Notes under the pieces: model-generated
Told to the model about the DNA's origin: nothing
The model's input: the letters and a program-made list of their open reading frames with translations, nothing else
The model's database searches: none
From: Elysia marginata
Lineage: Eukaryota > Mollusca > Gastropoda > Plakobranchidae
Direction of reading: 5' to 3'
NCBI GenBank assembly: GCA_019649035.1
Contig: BMAT01008596.1
Location: 6,663-33,133 of the forward strand
Length of the DNA: 26,471 bases
Shown here: positions 1-11,467 of the stretch, piece by piece
How the letters are laid out: each line of letters starts with the position of its first letter
How positions within the stretch are numbered: the first letter of the stretch is position 1
Made by a program: the position numbers and the translations under genes

Positions 1-1182
1 TGCACCAGTCCTGCAACCGCCACAGCTTATAAAACAACTTACGACAACTTACATCGCATTTGACTACGTTTTATGTTTATTAACCTAGTTTTTAAATTTT
101 AAATGAACTTTAATTTAATGTGAATACTTTTGAGCAATGTTTTTTTTTAATCACAAGTAAGACTGTCATTAATTAATAACCTAGGCAATATTATTCGACA
201 AATTTGTATTTTAGTTGTAAAGTAAAGAAATTTCGTGTGTATAGCGCCTAATCTACTATCATGCTCTAAGCGATTTACATTAATTTTGTTCACGCTCCCC
301 GCTTGGCGGCACTGATTGTCCATTTTAGCAACAATGGCTAAGGTACGCTGAAAAAAGGAACAATACAGGATGATAGCAAGCCGGCGATAATTGTTCAAGT
401 CCGTTAAATAGAAGTGCAATTTTTTTTGGGCAATAGCTTAACTACAAAAAAAATTATCGATGTTTTTATATTTTGCAAAACGTTTGATTTTTATAAGCTG
501 TATTGTCTTTTTCAGTGTAATCAATGCGGCAATATGTGACTTCTTGTATTTATCTATGTACATCAATAATACATATATTATCTAGATTCCAATAAACTAT
601 GCTCAATATTTACAAGCATAAACTTAATCTGTTCTAGATTTTCATGAAGGATTTTACACACCCATTGCTCTAAATATTTAAAGTTCAACAAATAGAGGTA
701 GAGGTGAAGAAGAGAAATCGCTAGATATCGCGCAGCATAGATAGTGTTGAAAACATTCTCGCTTATGCAAGTTTAGCTATGTTCGTAGTTTAAATGAGAA
801 ATATCACATAGAGAAATACAGAAGTTATTGCCTAAAAGCCAGAGTGGGTTTTTGTTTTGTTTTCATCTTTTCATTTCGGGCCAATTTATGTTAATGTTTT
901 CAAACTAAAAAAAACCCGCACATATGAGAATACATGGTAGCAAGTCGTTAAAAGAAGCTAAGCAAATATCTTCGCTATAAAACTTTTTGTAAGCGTACTG
1001 ATGACAAGGTAAAAGCTATACTTGTCTCTTTCGGGGGAAAGGCGGTGGATGCCAAAGCTGTTAGATGTATAAGTCAAATAATCGAATCCTACTAAAGGCA
1101 GGCATATTTTGGACATTATTACTTAAAGCCTACAGGTATCAATTGCAATTTTTTTTTCATTTACACAAGTATGAGCTTCTTA
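1..1182. other. AT-rich region with no supported gene
   Basis: Apart from the speculative 334-342 exon I see no coding, RNA or mobile-element signature. The 90-codon minus frame at 147-419 shows no recognisable protein features. Confidence 0.6.
334..342 (+). CDS. Very small possible first coding exon (Met-Ala-Lys)
   Basis: ATGGCTAAG followed by the donor-like GTACGC sits just after a small CG-containing patch (290-320) in AT-rich DNA. This is the shape of a short first exon found in several housekeeping genes. Nothing downstream on the plus strand was recognised as its second exon, so it remains speculative. Confidence 0.12.
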
Positions 1183-1614
1183 TCAAGTGAAACTTTTGAA
1201 CAGGATGTTCACACGTAATATATTGATGCCAAATATGGAGCGTCTGATCTTATCAACACCATACCGCCTTTGAAATTCTTCATTGACCGTACGGCTGGCC
1301 TGATATTTTAGTGACAGGCTATTTAACCGCCTTTGTACCTTTACAACAAAATACCATTTATCATGTTCGAACTCTTTATCGTTATACTTATATTTAAAAA
1401 AACAACAATTTTTTTCAAAATTCCTGCAGGGATCGTATTTTCCGGTTTGACATCTGCATATTGGACGAAGGGGTAGCTCAAATCCAGGGACCCGGTATCG
1501 GCAAATAGACAGATTCAGCTGTTTAGTAACAGTACAGTGTGGTGGTTTGGGAATTCCCGTGTGCAAATGGAACAGCAAAAGTATTAGCGGCCTTTCTGAT
1601 GTTGAAATTTGCAA
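1183..1614 (-). CDS. Unassigned cysteine-rich open frame, possible exon
   Basis: The frame stays open for 143 codons, which is long for this base composition, and is not low-complexity. It carries Cys at several positions (PPHCTVT, LSICRYR, PICRCQTGKYDPC, KNCCFF) and a later stretch KWYFVVKVQRRLNSL that looks like an edge strand of a fibronectin III or Ig-like fold. Possible splice sites exist: acceptor GTTACTAAACAG and donor GTAAAG|GTACAA. That would make only the middle part coding. No recognisable family match, no convincing start Met and no neighbouring exon was found; a chance frame or decayed exon is possible. Confidence 0.25.
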   Translation of the reverse strand: MQISTSERPLILLLFHLHTGIPKPPHCTVTKQLNLSICRYRVPGFELPLRPICRCQTGKYDPCRNFEKNCCFFKYKYNDKEFEHDKWYFVVKVQRRLNSLSLKYQASRTVNEEFQRRYGVDKIRRSIFGINILRVNILFKSFT

Positions 1615-1635
1615 TTATATCTGATTGTTTATTTT

Positions 1636-1875
1636 TACTGTATTGCATCGTTTGTAGTCTTTATTTCCGCCGCCCCCCTTTCTCTATTTTGTTGCTGTTT
1701 TTTTTCCATTGCTACTTCCACGATTATCTTCAAGGTTGTGTTTTTCTTACCCTTTCATCCTTCTCGTTTCCTTTCTTGCGTGTATTACTATCCCTCTGAT
1801 CCTGATGTTGTTTTTCATCTCATTCTTTTCATCTTCCTCTCCTCATCTTTCTCTTGTCTCTTCTTTTTCTACAAC
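1636..1875 (+). repeat. Pyrimidine-rich tract
   Basis: The plus strand is overwhelmingly T and C for about 240 nt (many TTTC, CTTT and CCCTTT words). Long open frames across it are a by-product of the lack of purines and should not be read as genes. Confidence 0.8.
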
Positions 1876-2022
1876 TCAGCAGCATTTCCACCATCACAAC
1901 CATCGACACCTTTCGTCATCACCATTAAACTCACCACCACTTCACTAACACGACCAACATCATCTACAACAACAACAACAAAATCATCAGCAAAGACACC
2001 AACAACACCAGCATTATCATGA
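1876..2022 (+). repeat. Degenerate ACN/AAC trinucleotide repeat
   Basis: CCACCATCACAACCATC-type triplets lead into CAACAACAACAAC and CAACAACACC. It would translate as Thr- and Ser-rich low complexity, but there is no sign that it is coding. Confidence 0.8.
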
Positions 2023-4234
2023 CTTAGACTTGATTATGTAAAGTGCTTTGTAAACATATAAGCTCTGCACTCCACGATTTATAACTTGAATGAGTTCAAT
2101 TACACACAACACTGATGAGATCACACAAATCACAAAAATATGATTCCAAAAAATTTTTAATTTCATTCGACATAATTAGTTTATGAAACTAGTGGACAAT
2201 AATAATTATTGATTAATTAGATAATTAAAATTGATAAAAAAAGAACAATAATTAATTATAACAATGAGACCTCATTATATAAGCCCACCCTTTATGAAAT
2301 TTTAATATTGAATAAAATGAAAAAATGCAAATAAAATTTATAAACAGGTAAAACATCCGCTTCCAAGTTTTATAAGCACATGTCAGAGATCCACGCATTA
2401 TTTAAACACAATGTCATGTCATGTTCATTCTTCACTCATTACCCTAGACCCACCATTCACATAGTAATTACTGCATGTGGTCTTTAATTTCATTGAATGT
2501 AATAGATACATATGGACATTCCAAACATTTATTTGCAATAGACACTTACACACAGACAGTTGATTAACAAAGTCACGTTGCCACAAACTTCTCTTTATTA
2601 AAACCTGTCATGACCAGGACTTACTAATTAGTCAGATGTCAGAGAATTTTAATTGAAAAAATTTTCAGCAAAAACATTTAATAAATAAGTTTACTACCTT
2701 TTCTTACTATTGTATAAATAATAAAGTTCATCTGTCTTTGCACTGAGGGTATTTCAAAGCATTGCCAAATTTGAATGTGAAAATTGCGACATACTAGTAC
2801 GCATTTGAACTGAACACCCTATAAAAACTATGAGAAATATCTTTGTGATGTTGAGAAGTAGAAATCTCTCACTCAAAAAAAAAATGTTGATTAAAGCTCA
2901 ACTACAAAATAAATTGATTTATCATTGCTTTAACAAACAAGAGTCTCTTGATGTTTGTTAACCAGGTATAAATAGTGCATCTACCCCCATTTTACTTTTC
3001 CAAATAAAAAAAACTATCACAAGAGGCAATGATGCCAAACAAAGTCTCTTACAACAACTTAGGAAAGCCTGGTTTTTTTTTACTTCCAGTATGCATTGGC
3101 TATGTATATAATCAAAGCTGTTGATAATTTCAATGGAAAAATTATAACATAGTTGTTTATAATCATTTTTAAAGCTGAGCATAGGGTAAATCATAGAATA
3201 ACTTCAATTAGATAAATATACCTATACTACTTTCACACTTATTAAAGAGACAAGTTTTTATTGAGAGTTAATTAACTTGGATAACTTTTAAAATCCTGAA
3301 GTTTGTGAGAACAAAAATACAAAAATACCTTAACGCACATACATAGGCAAACATCAAAAAGGGAATTTTGATTTGGTTGTCAAAAAATTTTAATATGTAA
3401 GCATTCCTCGAAGAAGATCCAAGTTGCATTGACGGGTCAAATGTTTCTGAATTTAATTTATTCACAAATTGGTATAAATTATAAAAAGCTTGAAAGTTCT
3501 TTGCCTACACCAATCAAGGTAGCTTTTAAGCCCTTTTAACCCATAAAACTTAAAGGGGAGAGGGGGGGGGGGGAGAGAGTGTTTAGAGGCAAGGCTAAAA
3601 TGATGATACAAAAGTAGACACAAAAATAGAACTGCATGCATGATGTATAGATTTAATATCACGGATATCACTAAAAAACTACACAGATATCTCACTTTGT
3701 AAAAAAAAGGAACAAGATTCATGCAATTCTTATCTATATTAAAGGCCAGCTTTGTCCTAATATACTGTTTTTTACAGGAGATATTACATACAACAATTTA
3801 TAAAGCTTATCAATCTTCATCTTAATCTGTTCTTTGTGTCTTATTCTTAAAGATCTTTTCTTCACCTTGCATGCTGACAGTTTTTCTTTAAATCTCTGCC
3901 TGTGTCTCTCGGTCACTCCCACACTCATACTCTTCATCCCTAACCATCAGTCCTACATCAACCCCCCCCCCCACCCCCCCAATCAAATGTATGGTATTAC
4001 ACACCAAAATAAATCTTCTTCCATTCCATTCCACTTTTTGTTTCATTTCACAACTTACATATATCAAACATTGAAAAAAAAAGCTAAATATTAATGGATA
4101 TACTTGTGTTTAAAGAACCTCTTTGCAAAATACTCAGAGAATTTCAATGTCGCAATTTTTATTTTTTGTTTAAATTTTGTCAAAATTTGGAGTCAAGCAG
4201 TTTTTAGATCATTCATACAAATCTGCACTAGACA
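2023..4234. other. AT-rich region, no gene seen
   Basis: Only homopolymer and simple-sequence patches stand out: a G-rich/GA run at 3551-3579 and a C-run at 3962-3980. A short ATGTAAAGTGCTTTG at 2036-2050 resembles the tail motif of the SINE at 16351-16660 and could be a decayed SINE end. Confidence 0.6.
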
Positions 4235-4287
4235 ATCAGAGCGCAGTATCTTCCACAAAGTTTTCACTGAAGATACTGTATTTTGAT
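4235..4287. repeat. 53-nt hairpin, homologous to the one at 17958-18008
   Basis: The 19-nt arms (4235-4253 and 4269-4287) include a perfect 10-bp core CAGTATCTTC/GAAGATACTG. Three of the four imperfect positions would be G-U pairs in a plus-strand RNA. The loop shares AGTTTTCACTG with the second copy. Confidence 0.7.
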
Positions 4288-7200
4288 TATCCACAGGCAT
4301 ACATTACAAGCCATTTGAAGATATCTTAAATCCATGAAAAAGTTTTAGACTCTTTCCCATTCAATTCAATTTAAACCAGCAGCCTGATCAAACATGTCAC
4401 CCTTCTTCGGCGCCATCTCCGCTACATCATAGTAGATGAATAAACCAACAAAGAAAAAACTTCACTTTTAAACAATATAAATTAAATATTCCATTTCTGA
4501 CATCCACCTCATTAATACTGATCACAAGGAGAATGCACAAGACATATAATATAAGCTTTATAAAATTTTCTGTTCAGGCCATAAATAAAGTTTCTAACAG
4601 TAGTTTAAACCTACAATAAAAGGTCCTTTTGCAAATCTTGAGGCAAAAGAATGAAGTAATTATCAAAATCAAAACTAAGATTATAGAAGTCTTATTAGTG
4701 TAGCTATGTGAATATTATAGTAATCTGAATGGAAAAAAAATTCCAAGAGCAAGGCCTGCTTCAACTGCCTTTCTCGGAATATAATTATGTCCATGACCTT
4801 AATGACTTCGTAGGAATGTTAACTACAAGTGTTGTGTTCCATAAAGTAGTAAATTAATGAAAAAAAAGTAATTACCTTATACAAAAGAAAATAACGATTA
4901 GGCAGTTAAATCAAAAAAGAAAAATATATATACATATACCACACAATTTTCCCATATTTCCAATTACAAAAAAAAAATTAGTTTACAATGTATTACGTAT
5001 TATATATTTTCATACAATTGTAATACTAATTCAAACACGGAAGATTTAAAAATCAAGCAACCCCAAAGTCAATACTTTTGATATATCACTAGACACATAC
5101 TAAACAACAGGGACATAAGCAAATATTTTCAAAAGTTTTATTTTTCCCCATCTCCAATCAGTCAAAACAACAAAAAATATGAAGCTATTAATTTTCTTCT
5201 AAAAACCATTTAATATTACTCAACATGAAAAAAAAAACACCAGGAAGGAGAAAGTTTTTAATAAAACAACATGTTTATGACAACGGCACACATAATAAAA
5301 AAATAGGGATGTGTTAATGCATAGAATAAATAATGTTTAAAGATGTTTATGTACACCGATATAAAAAATCTAAACCTGCACACCTCGGTCGATCTGAGCA
5401 TTCTGGGGGTAATCTTTGATTATATTGGAGCCATCACCAATGGATGTTTATTAATATCATCATAGGTTTACGGATGGAAAGAGGATAATAAACAACAAAA
5501 TGGCAGGGGAAGGTAAAGGAGGAAAAAAGTGAGAGAAGGCTACTTATAAGACTAGGTCTGATTATAAAGAAAAAATATGTTTTCTATAAATGTATACTTC
5601 AAAAAAAGAGATAAGCAGAACGATCAAGACAGTGAGAGAAAGAATGTAACAGAAAAAAAAACAGAGAAAGAGAGAGAGAGAGAGACAGGAGGAGGGAGAG
5701 AGAGAGAGAAGCCATAAAATTACATTTATCATTTCGATGTTCACCAAATGACCCAATGTTCCAATAAAGCTTGACAAAAATTAGCCAATCAAATAAGAGA
5801 AATATAAGCCATTTTTACAATAAATAAATTATAGTTTAAAAAAGCAACCCTGATATTAGTGGCTATAAAATATTTGATAGCCTACAAAAAAAGTTATTCT
5901 CACATTATACAGCATTTTTATTTTCTTTTTCACATTATCCTTACAAAAAAGATTATATTCATTAAGATAGGACTGTCACAACGACAAGGTAGAGTTGAAA
6001 AACAAGCGATCTCAATCTCAAAATTTTTGACACGTTACTGGACACATCCTGGACTAAATTGTTCCTAATTAGACTGCTTGAGAAACATTTCCTTGTAATG
6101 CACAATGATGCTCATAAAACACAGTTGCAGCTGAACTCAGTGTCAATAATGGTACCGCATAAAAAAAAGGAGCAACTGAGCCAGCAGTAACAAGCTTTGA
6201 AAACCAAATAGGTTTTTCACCATTTCTATGTATACAAGACAACTTAGTAATAGGACTGCAGAAATAAACCCTGAATTCCAAATAAGGTAGTATGTCTCTT
6301 TGTACTTTTTTAACACTGAAAATGAAAAATATTGATGCAAAAGAACTCCCTGCACATAATATTGCTTTAAATTTGTCCTCCTAAATAAGTTTGTTGACTG
6401 AGAACAACACAGCCATGTCACTACAGACAAACATAAAGCCTTTTTTATGAGCACAATATCAAATTCCGAGCAAAGACAAACAGCATTAAGGTTTAAATCA
6501 ATATGCAATCCCATTACAAACAGAGGCACATTTTAAATTGCGCAACAAAGAAGATTCAAGAGCCGAGTGTGTCAGTTTTCTATACCAAGAAAGACCCCTG
6601 GAACTTTCTCTACCCGAGTCTTGTTTTACAATTGAAATAAATTGTGAAAACCTTTATTGCAATTAAATGTACACAAATTGTCGCACATAATACAGAAAAA
6701 TCAAATATTTGTCTTCAAAAAACCCCGACAAAATCAGTTATATTATCTCTTCAATTCAAAGGTGGCAATATTTTTAAAATTACATCTCTTTTTTTTAAAA
6801 ACTTTTCCAGCCTCTTTTCATCTAGAGTATGACTAATTTATCTCCTGTAACCCTTTTTAATCTTGACATAAATTTATTCTGAGTTTAGTGTTAAATTTTT
6901 TGCAAAGGAAAGGAATATTTGTCCTGTGAGATTGCATATTATGTAATACCCAAAGCTGCACTTAAAATATAATATTGGAGACATGCACTATTCACTTTAG
7001 TTTCAATACAAAGATTACAAAAATAATAGCCTACTTGTTTGCTCATGATAGCAACTTATTTCAAGTGTATACAATGTAGAAACAAGCACACAAAGAACCA
7101 CAACAAACCAACACACACACTGACACTTCTCATTATTTGTCTCTTACATAACAAAAGTTCCCAGTCACTGAGAATGGCTCAAGGCACAGCACAATAAATT

Positions 7201-8690
7201 ATTAACATGACATATTATGTACAGAAGATGGTTTAAAAAAAAAAAAAGAATCAAATCTATGAAATTTTTCATTGCCATGTCAGCATATCTCCTCTGAAGT
7301 ATGCTCAATAAAAAAATTTATGGCAACCCACAAAATATGATGTTAGCAAAATTTAAGAGAATAGTTATTTTTGGCGTTACATCAGTTTCTTTTTGTTTTA
7401 AATTTAAGAGAATCAATTTGCCTGTTCAATCACCCTATAACAAGCCATTTTGCAAAAATAAAGATATGAGAGCATAAGACTTTAAAGATCTACCTCATTT
7501 TGTTTTTGGTATAACAATTAAACATGGACAAAAAAGGACTAATAAATATTTATTTGCAGCAAGGGTTTTGCCTAAGGCAAAATTTGAGTGCTAAAATTAA
7601 AAAATAGCCATCGCCTAAAAGTGCTAAGCGTCACCTAAGCTTGCATATTAGACTGTGTGCTTACTGGTACACAAAATAAGAAGGGAAAGGTTCAAGCAAG
7701 CCATATCAACTTAATGACGTAAAAGGCAAAATTCATAAAATAAAAATGGTATGCTCTGCAATCATAATATAAACCATGGCGATTATTTTTTTCTCTTTTT
7801 CCCCTCATTCTTCATTTTTTCCGGGTTCATTTTTAAAACTTGATTTTACTGTAAAAAAAATGTATGTATTAGCCCTGTGAGGAAAGAATATTTTTCATAG
7901 AATAACAGATGCACAGATGTCAAATTAACAGAAAGGGAAAGATACATAGTCATGCAGATTGTAAGTTATAAGCTATTATAAATAAGTTTTAAAAAATCAT
8001 GTGAAATCTCCAGGAAATACTTTCATTTTAATTAAAACAGGTATGCTAATTCAACATTTAAGAACCCATATGGAAAAGAACAATGAAAAAAACAACAAAC
8101 ATATTTGAAAAGGGATAATCTTGCAAAATTGAGTGAACTAAATTAAGATGTAAAAAAAATCATGGAAAACTTTGTTTAATGTAATAATAAGTAGGTCATA
8201 TTTCAAATAAGGGTGGTAATTAATAATAACTCCACTACACTTTCCCACTTACCCCAAATGAGCTCACAATATGTTCCTAGTTTTGAAATTACTTCGAACA
8301 GTAAAAAAAAAATTGTAAAAATGCTCCACACAATTGCCTGTTGCTGGGAGTCTCATATAACTGGGGCCGAACTTACAGCCATCAGACAGCCACAAGACAG
8401 GCCTTTCAAATTACAATGTGATCTATACACCACACTTGACACTCTGTTCTCAGTGTCCATTAGCTACCTAAGTAGCTGCTTTGATAGACTCTGCAGAACA
8501 TTAGCTTCATACATTTGATTTAAGCAGGGAAGATGAGGGATAGATAAGACCTAGGCCACCATACTCAACAGGCCTGTTTACGTCAAAATGTAAACAAACA
8601 GGTGCACAAGAGTTCCAATGATCTATCTCTTTTGACTTGAGTTCTCTGTATAGTTAGTGCAAGTGAAAAATAAACGGGTACTTTGCTGTT
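4288..8690. other. AT-rich region downstream of MAN1B1, no supported gene
   Basis: Two small GC-richer islands at 4366-4459 and 5385-5440 have short coding-like frames (see findings). A (GA)n microsatellite lies at 5663-5711. A short imperfect TGCCTAAGGCA palindrome occurs near 7569. Remaining open frames are of chance length. Confidence 0.55.
5663..5711. repeat. (GA)n microsatellite
   Basis: There are about 49 nt of GA repeats with a central ACAGGAGGAGGG interruption. Confidence 0.9.
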
Positions 8691-9121
8691 ATGGGCCGGC
8701 CCAAAACAAAGTTAAACATAAAATATAGGGAATACGACTTCTACTCATGATGGAGTATTCCGTCTGTACTACGGCAGCCTAGGGTAAGACCTATTACTTA
8801 TCTACTGATTAAAGAAAGTTCTGTGCCCTCATATTTCAGGCTCAGTAACATTACTCTGCCATTTCCTATAATATAATAAGCATAAACCATGAACAACTAA
8901 TGATTAGGGGGTAGCAATCAATGTTTTTGAAAATGTTAGCTGCTTGTAATAAAGGGATATGTACAACAAAAGTTATAATGTAAAACAACAAATTTTTGTG
9001 ACCAACACCAGTGCGTTAGTCAAAACAAAAATGAATGAGCAATAAGCAGAAAACACACCAACATTCGGAAGTTGTTAACTTTAACCACAGTTTGAGAACA
9101 GGTGAAAGGAACTGCTCTGAA

Positions 9122-9146
9122 AACACACACACACACATATATACAC
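9122..9146. repeat. (CA)n(TA)n microsatellite
   Basis: A short run of CA units leads into TATATA. Confidence 0.85.
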
Positions 9147-10753
9147 TAAACTGTTTCACATTCAACTACCATTGTAATACTTAGTAGGCCTTATAATAAT
9201 AATCAAGTGCCATGCTTCGTAACCTTGGCGACCATGTCCCTCCATAATGCTCAATCCTTTGTTGCTGTCAAAGTCTTGGTCACTCCTCCTTTCCCAAGCC
9301 ATAGTGTAAGCCAATTTAACATTTTCCCCATTTTTCCCCTCTGCTTAATAGTAGGTCTAATTGGCTATCAAGGAAAAAAAAAACAATTGCTTGATATATT
9401 TCTTCATCCTATTCCTAAAATTTTATTTTCACCATATTAATAATATCATTTGGGTGACCCACACATTGTGGCCTACATGAAATTTTGATAAATAAAACAA
9501 CTGATTAAAGCAAGTTGATTATTCAATTTTAAATGATTATGCATAAATGGAATTTTTTTCTCACAGGTTTACTTTATCCTTTATCTTTATTATAATGTAT
9601 TTTTCTACAAAAATAACTTCAAAATTGCAGTCCAGTCTGAATATTTTGAATCCCACATAGGCAAAATTTTACTTTGAATTGTCCTAAATTCAAATTATCA
9701 GTAAACATTATTAAAAAGGGATAAAAAGCGCAACCTGGAAACATAAATTTAAATAAAGCAAGTACATGTATTAGAATTACTAATGTTTAAATTATTTGGG
9801 CTCTGCTGTATTTTGACTCAAGGTCTATACAGAAACACTGAAGAGGCAACATGTTGCTCTAACATAGACAATAAACAGGCAAAACAAGGAGAACATAATA
9901 TATGCCCTAAAACTAAAATTAGGAAAGAAATAAAAAACAAATTTTGTCAATTTCAAGAATTTCAAGGAGAGTTTAACACAGAAGGAGTCTCTCCCCAAAA
10001 AAGATGAAAGTGAAAAAAAATGCAAGAGCTCCAGTTGGACAAAAAAATTGAGATAGACTAGACAACAATAGTTAGCTGCAAGAAAAACACACAAAAAGTA
10101 TTATTTTGAGACAAATTATTTGATAAGTAGGTTTATGGATCATTTCATTGGAGAATTTTCAATAACCTAATAGTCTCTTATAGATGCTTATGGAATTCGC
10201 AAGGACTTAAAACCTGATAAGTAGACATTCATTAGAGAACAAAAAAATTATGAAATTAATAATAATTGTAATATATATAAGTATATAATAATTTCAACTA
10301 TAGTAATTTAAGACCACAATAATTCTCATGAGCAGACCCTTCAGTTTTCACAATAAAATTGCCTGTACATAGGTAGACTTTGACTTGGTGAAAGCCTATG
10401 GCACACAAACTTGCACATAAATCACATCCCTGTTGGTTGACAAATATAACTAATAAATATAAACAAATTTCAAACAGGTATATCAAGGAAAGAACACGCA
10501 ATTAGATGAGAATAAAGTGTGTTTTAACTTTAGAAACAGAACATTCAAAAGTTTTGCCAAGAGAGAAGACAGCAAAGATTTTTTACACATTTTATTTGCT
10601 CAAAAAAAAAAAGAAAATTTACTGGCCTTTATTTAAGTTTTAAGACTTAGATGTTGCATTCTGAAAACTGTTGCAGTGGTAAACTTCTTACTCAGCATTG
10701 ATGACAAATGACAGTACATATTTTTTTTTCCATGTAAGCCTACCTTTTATATA

Positions 10754-10759
10754 TTTATT
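10754..10759 (-). terminator. Candidate polyadenylation signal for MAN1B1
   Basis: On the minus strand this reads AATAAA, about 370 nt after the stop codon, and is followed by a stretch with TGTACTGTCATTTGTC. Further AATAAA hexamers lie at 10628-10633 and 10591-10596, and an ATTAAA at 10863-10868. In AT-rich DNA such hexamers are common, so the true end cannot be chosen without transcript data. Confidence 0.3.
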
Positions 10760-11131
10760 AAACGGCGATAAGTCAATTAAAGTCAAATGGCCTCCAACAC
10801 AAAGGGGTTATCAAAGTGATGTCAAGTACAGCAGACCATTCAGAGACACCATTCAAACCTATTTTAATAATAAGTTTGGTTGCACAGTGCGGATTCAAAG
10901 AATCTTTATAATAATATCTTAAGATGAAGTCCACCTAGATTTAAAACATACTTTTGAAAGACATATAAATATTGTGCATTCAACAATAATGAAATCCGCA
11001 ACAAAACAGGACATAAAATATGTAAATGTTATTGCAGCTGTTTTCTCTTTAACGTAAGACATAGAAGACAAGACTGCTACACCCCTTAAACGTTTCACAA
11101 ACCTAGATCAAAACTCAATCGTCTAATCTTT

Positions 11132-11467
11132 TCAGCTTTCTTTCAAGATAGGGAAAGGGTGCCCCTCAGTATTCAGCACCCACTCGTCCAAGTTTATCAA
11201 CCTTGGGTCGTCACTGAACAGCAAGTAGAAATACTTGAGCGTCTCTGATAGGAAGAAACTCTCCATCTTGTCCTTGAACCTAGGGTTGCCCGCATCCCTA
11301 ACATTGGAGATGGACGAGTAGCCGCCGCCTTTCACTTTAGTATGCTTCTCAAAAGCCAGAAAGATCTGCCAGCCTTGGTCTCGGTACTTCTCGTCGCCTG
11401 TGAAGCGGTAGAGGTAGAAGAGACTCTCCACTGTCTCCGGGCGCAGAAGGTTGTGGGCGTCCAGCGG
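11132..11467 (-). CDS. MAN1B1: MAN1B1 exon 11: terminal exon, catalytic base and calcium site (residues 488-598)
   Basis: The exon is 336 nt including TGA, phase 0, with acceptor ACCCTCACAG. It encodes [20 protein letters not shown], the SGGY-like [30 protein letters not shown] and [14 protein letters not shown] at the C terminus. E498 aligns with human E599 (base), E562 with E663, and T587 with T688 (calcium). It is GC-richer than its AT-rich surroundings. Confidence 0.97.
   Translation of the reverse strand, partial: PLDAHNLLRPETVESLFYLYRFTGDEKYRDQGWQIFLAFEKHTKVKGGGYSSISNVRDAGNPRFKDKMESFFLSETLKYFYLLFSDDPRLINLDEWVLNTEGHPFPILKES

Larger units (their letters stand above)
8691..11131. other. 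3' flank of MAN1B1, probably including its 3' UTR
   Basis: No coding sequence is recognised. A 12-bp palindrome TGGGCCGGCCCA (8692-8703) and a CA/TA microsatellite (9122-9146) are present. The proximal few hundred bases next to 11131 must be 3' UTR; the extent is unknown. Confidence 0.6.

Noticed and set aside
1609-2022. 137-codon plus-strand frame with a hydrophobic start and Thr-rich end
   Set aside because: It follows exactly the pyrimidine tract and triplet repeat, where stop codons are rare by composition.
6143-6529. 128-codon minus-strand frame with hydrophobic stretches
   Set aside because: No family features or splice support; AT-rich DNA readily gives hydrophobic Leu/Phe/Ile-rich frames. 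Kept only as part of the featureless stretch.
6489-6663. 58-codon plus-strand frame without Met containing PLELSLPESCFTIEINC
   Set aside because: It looks protein-like but has no acceptor, start or homologue, and frames of this size are expected many times by chance.
8213-8518. 101-codon plus-strand frame
   Set aside because: Length is within chance for this composition, there is no recognisable motif, and the start is in AT-rich low-complexity DNA.
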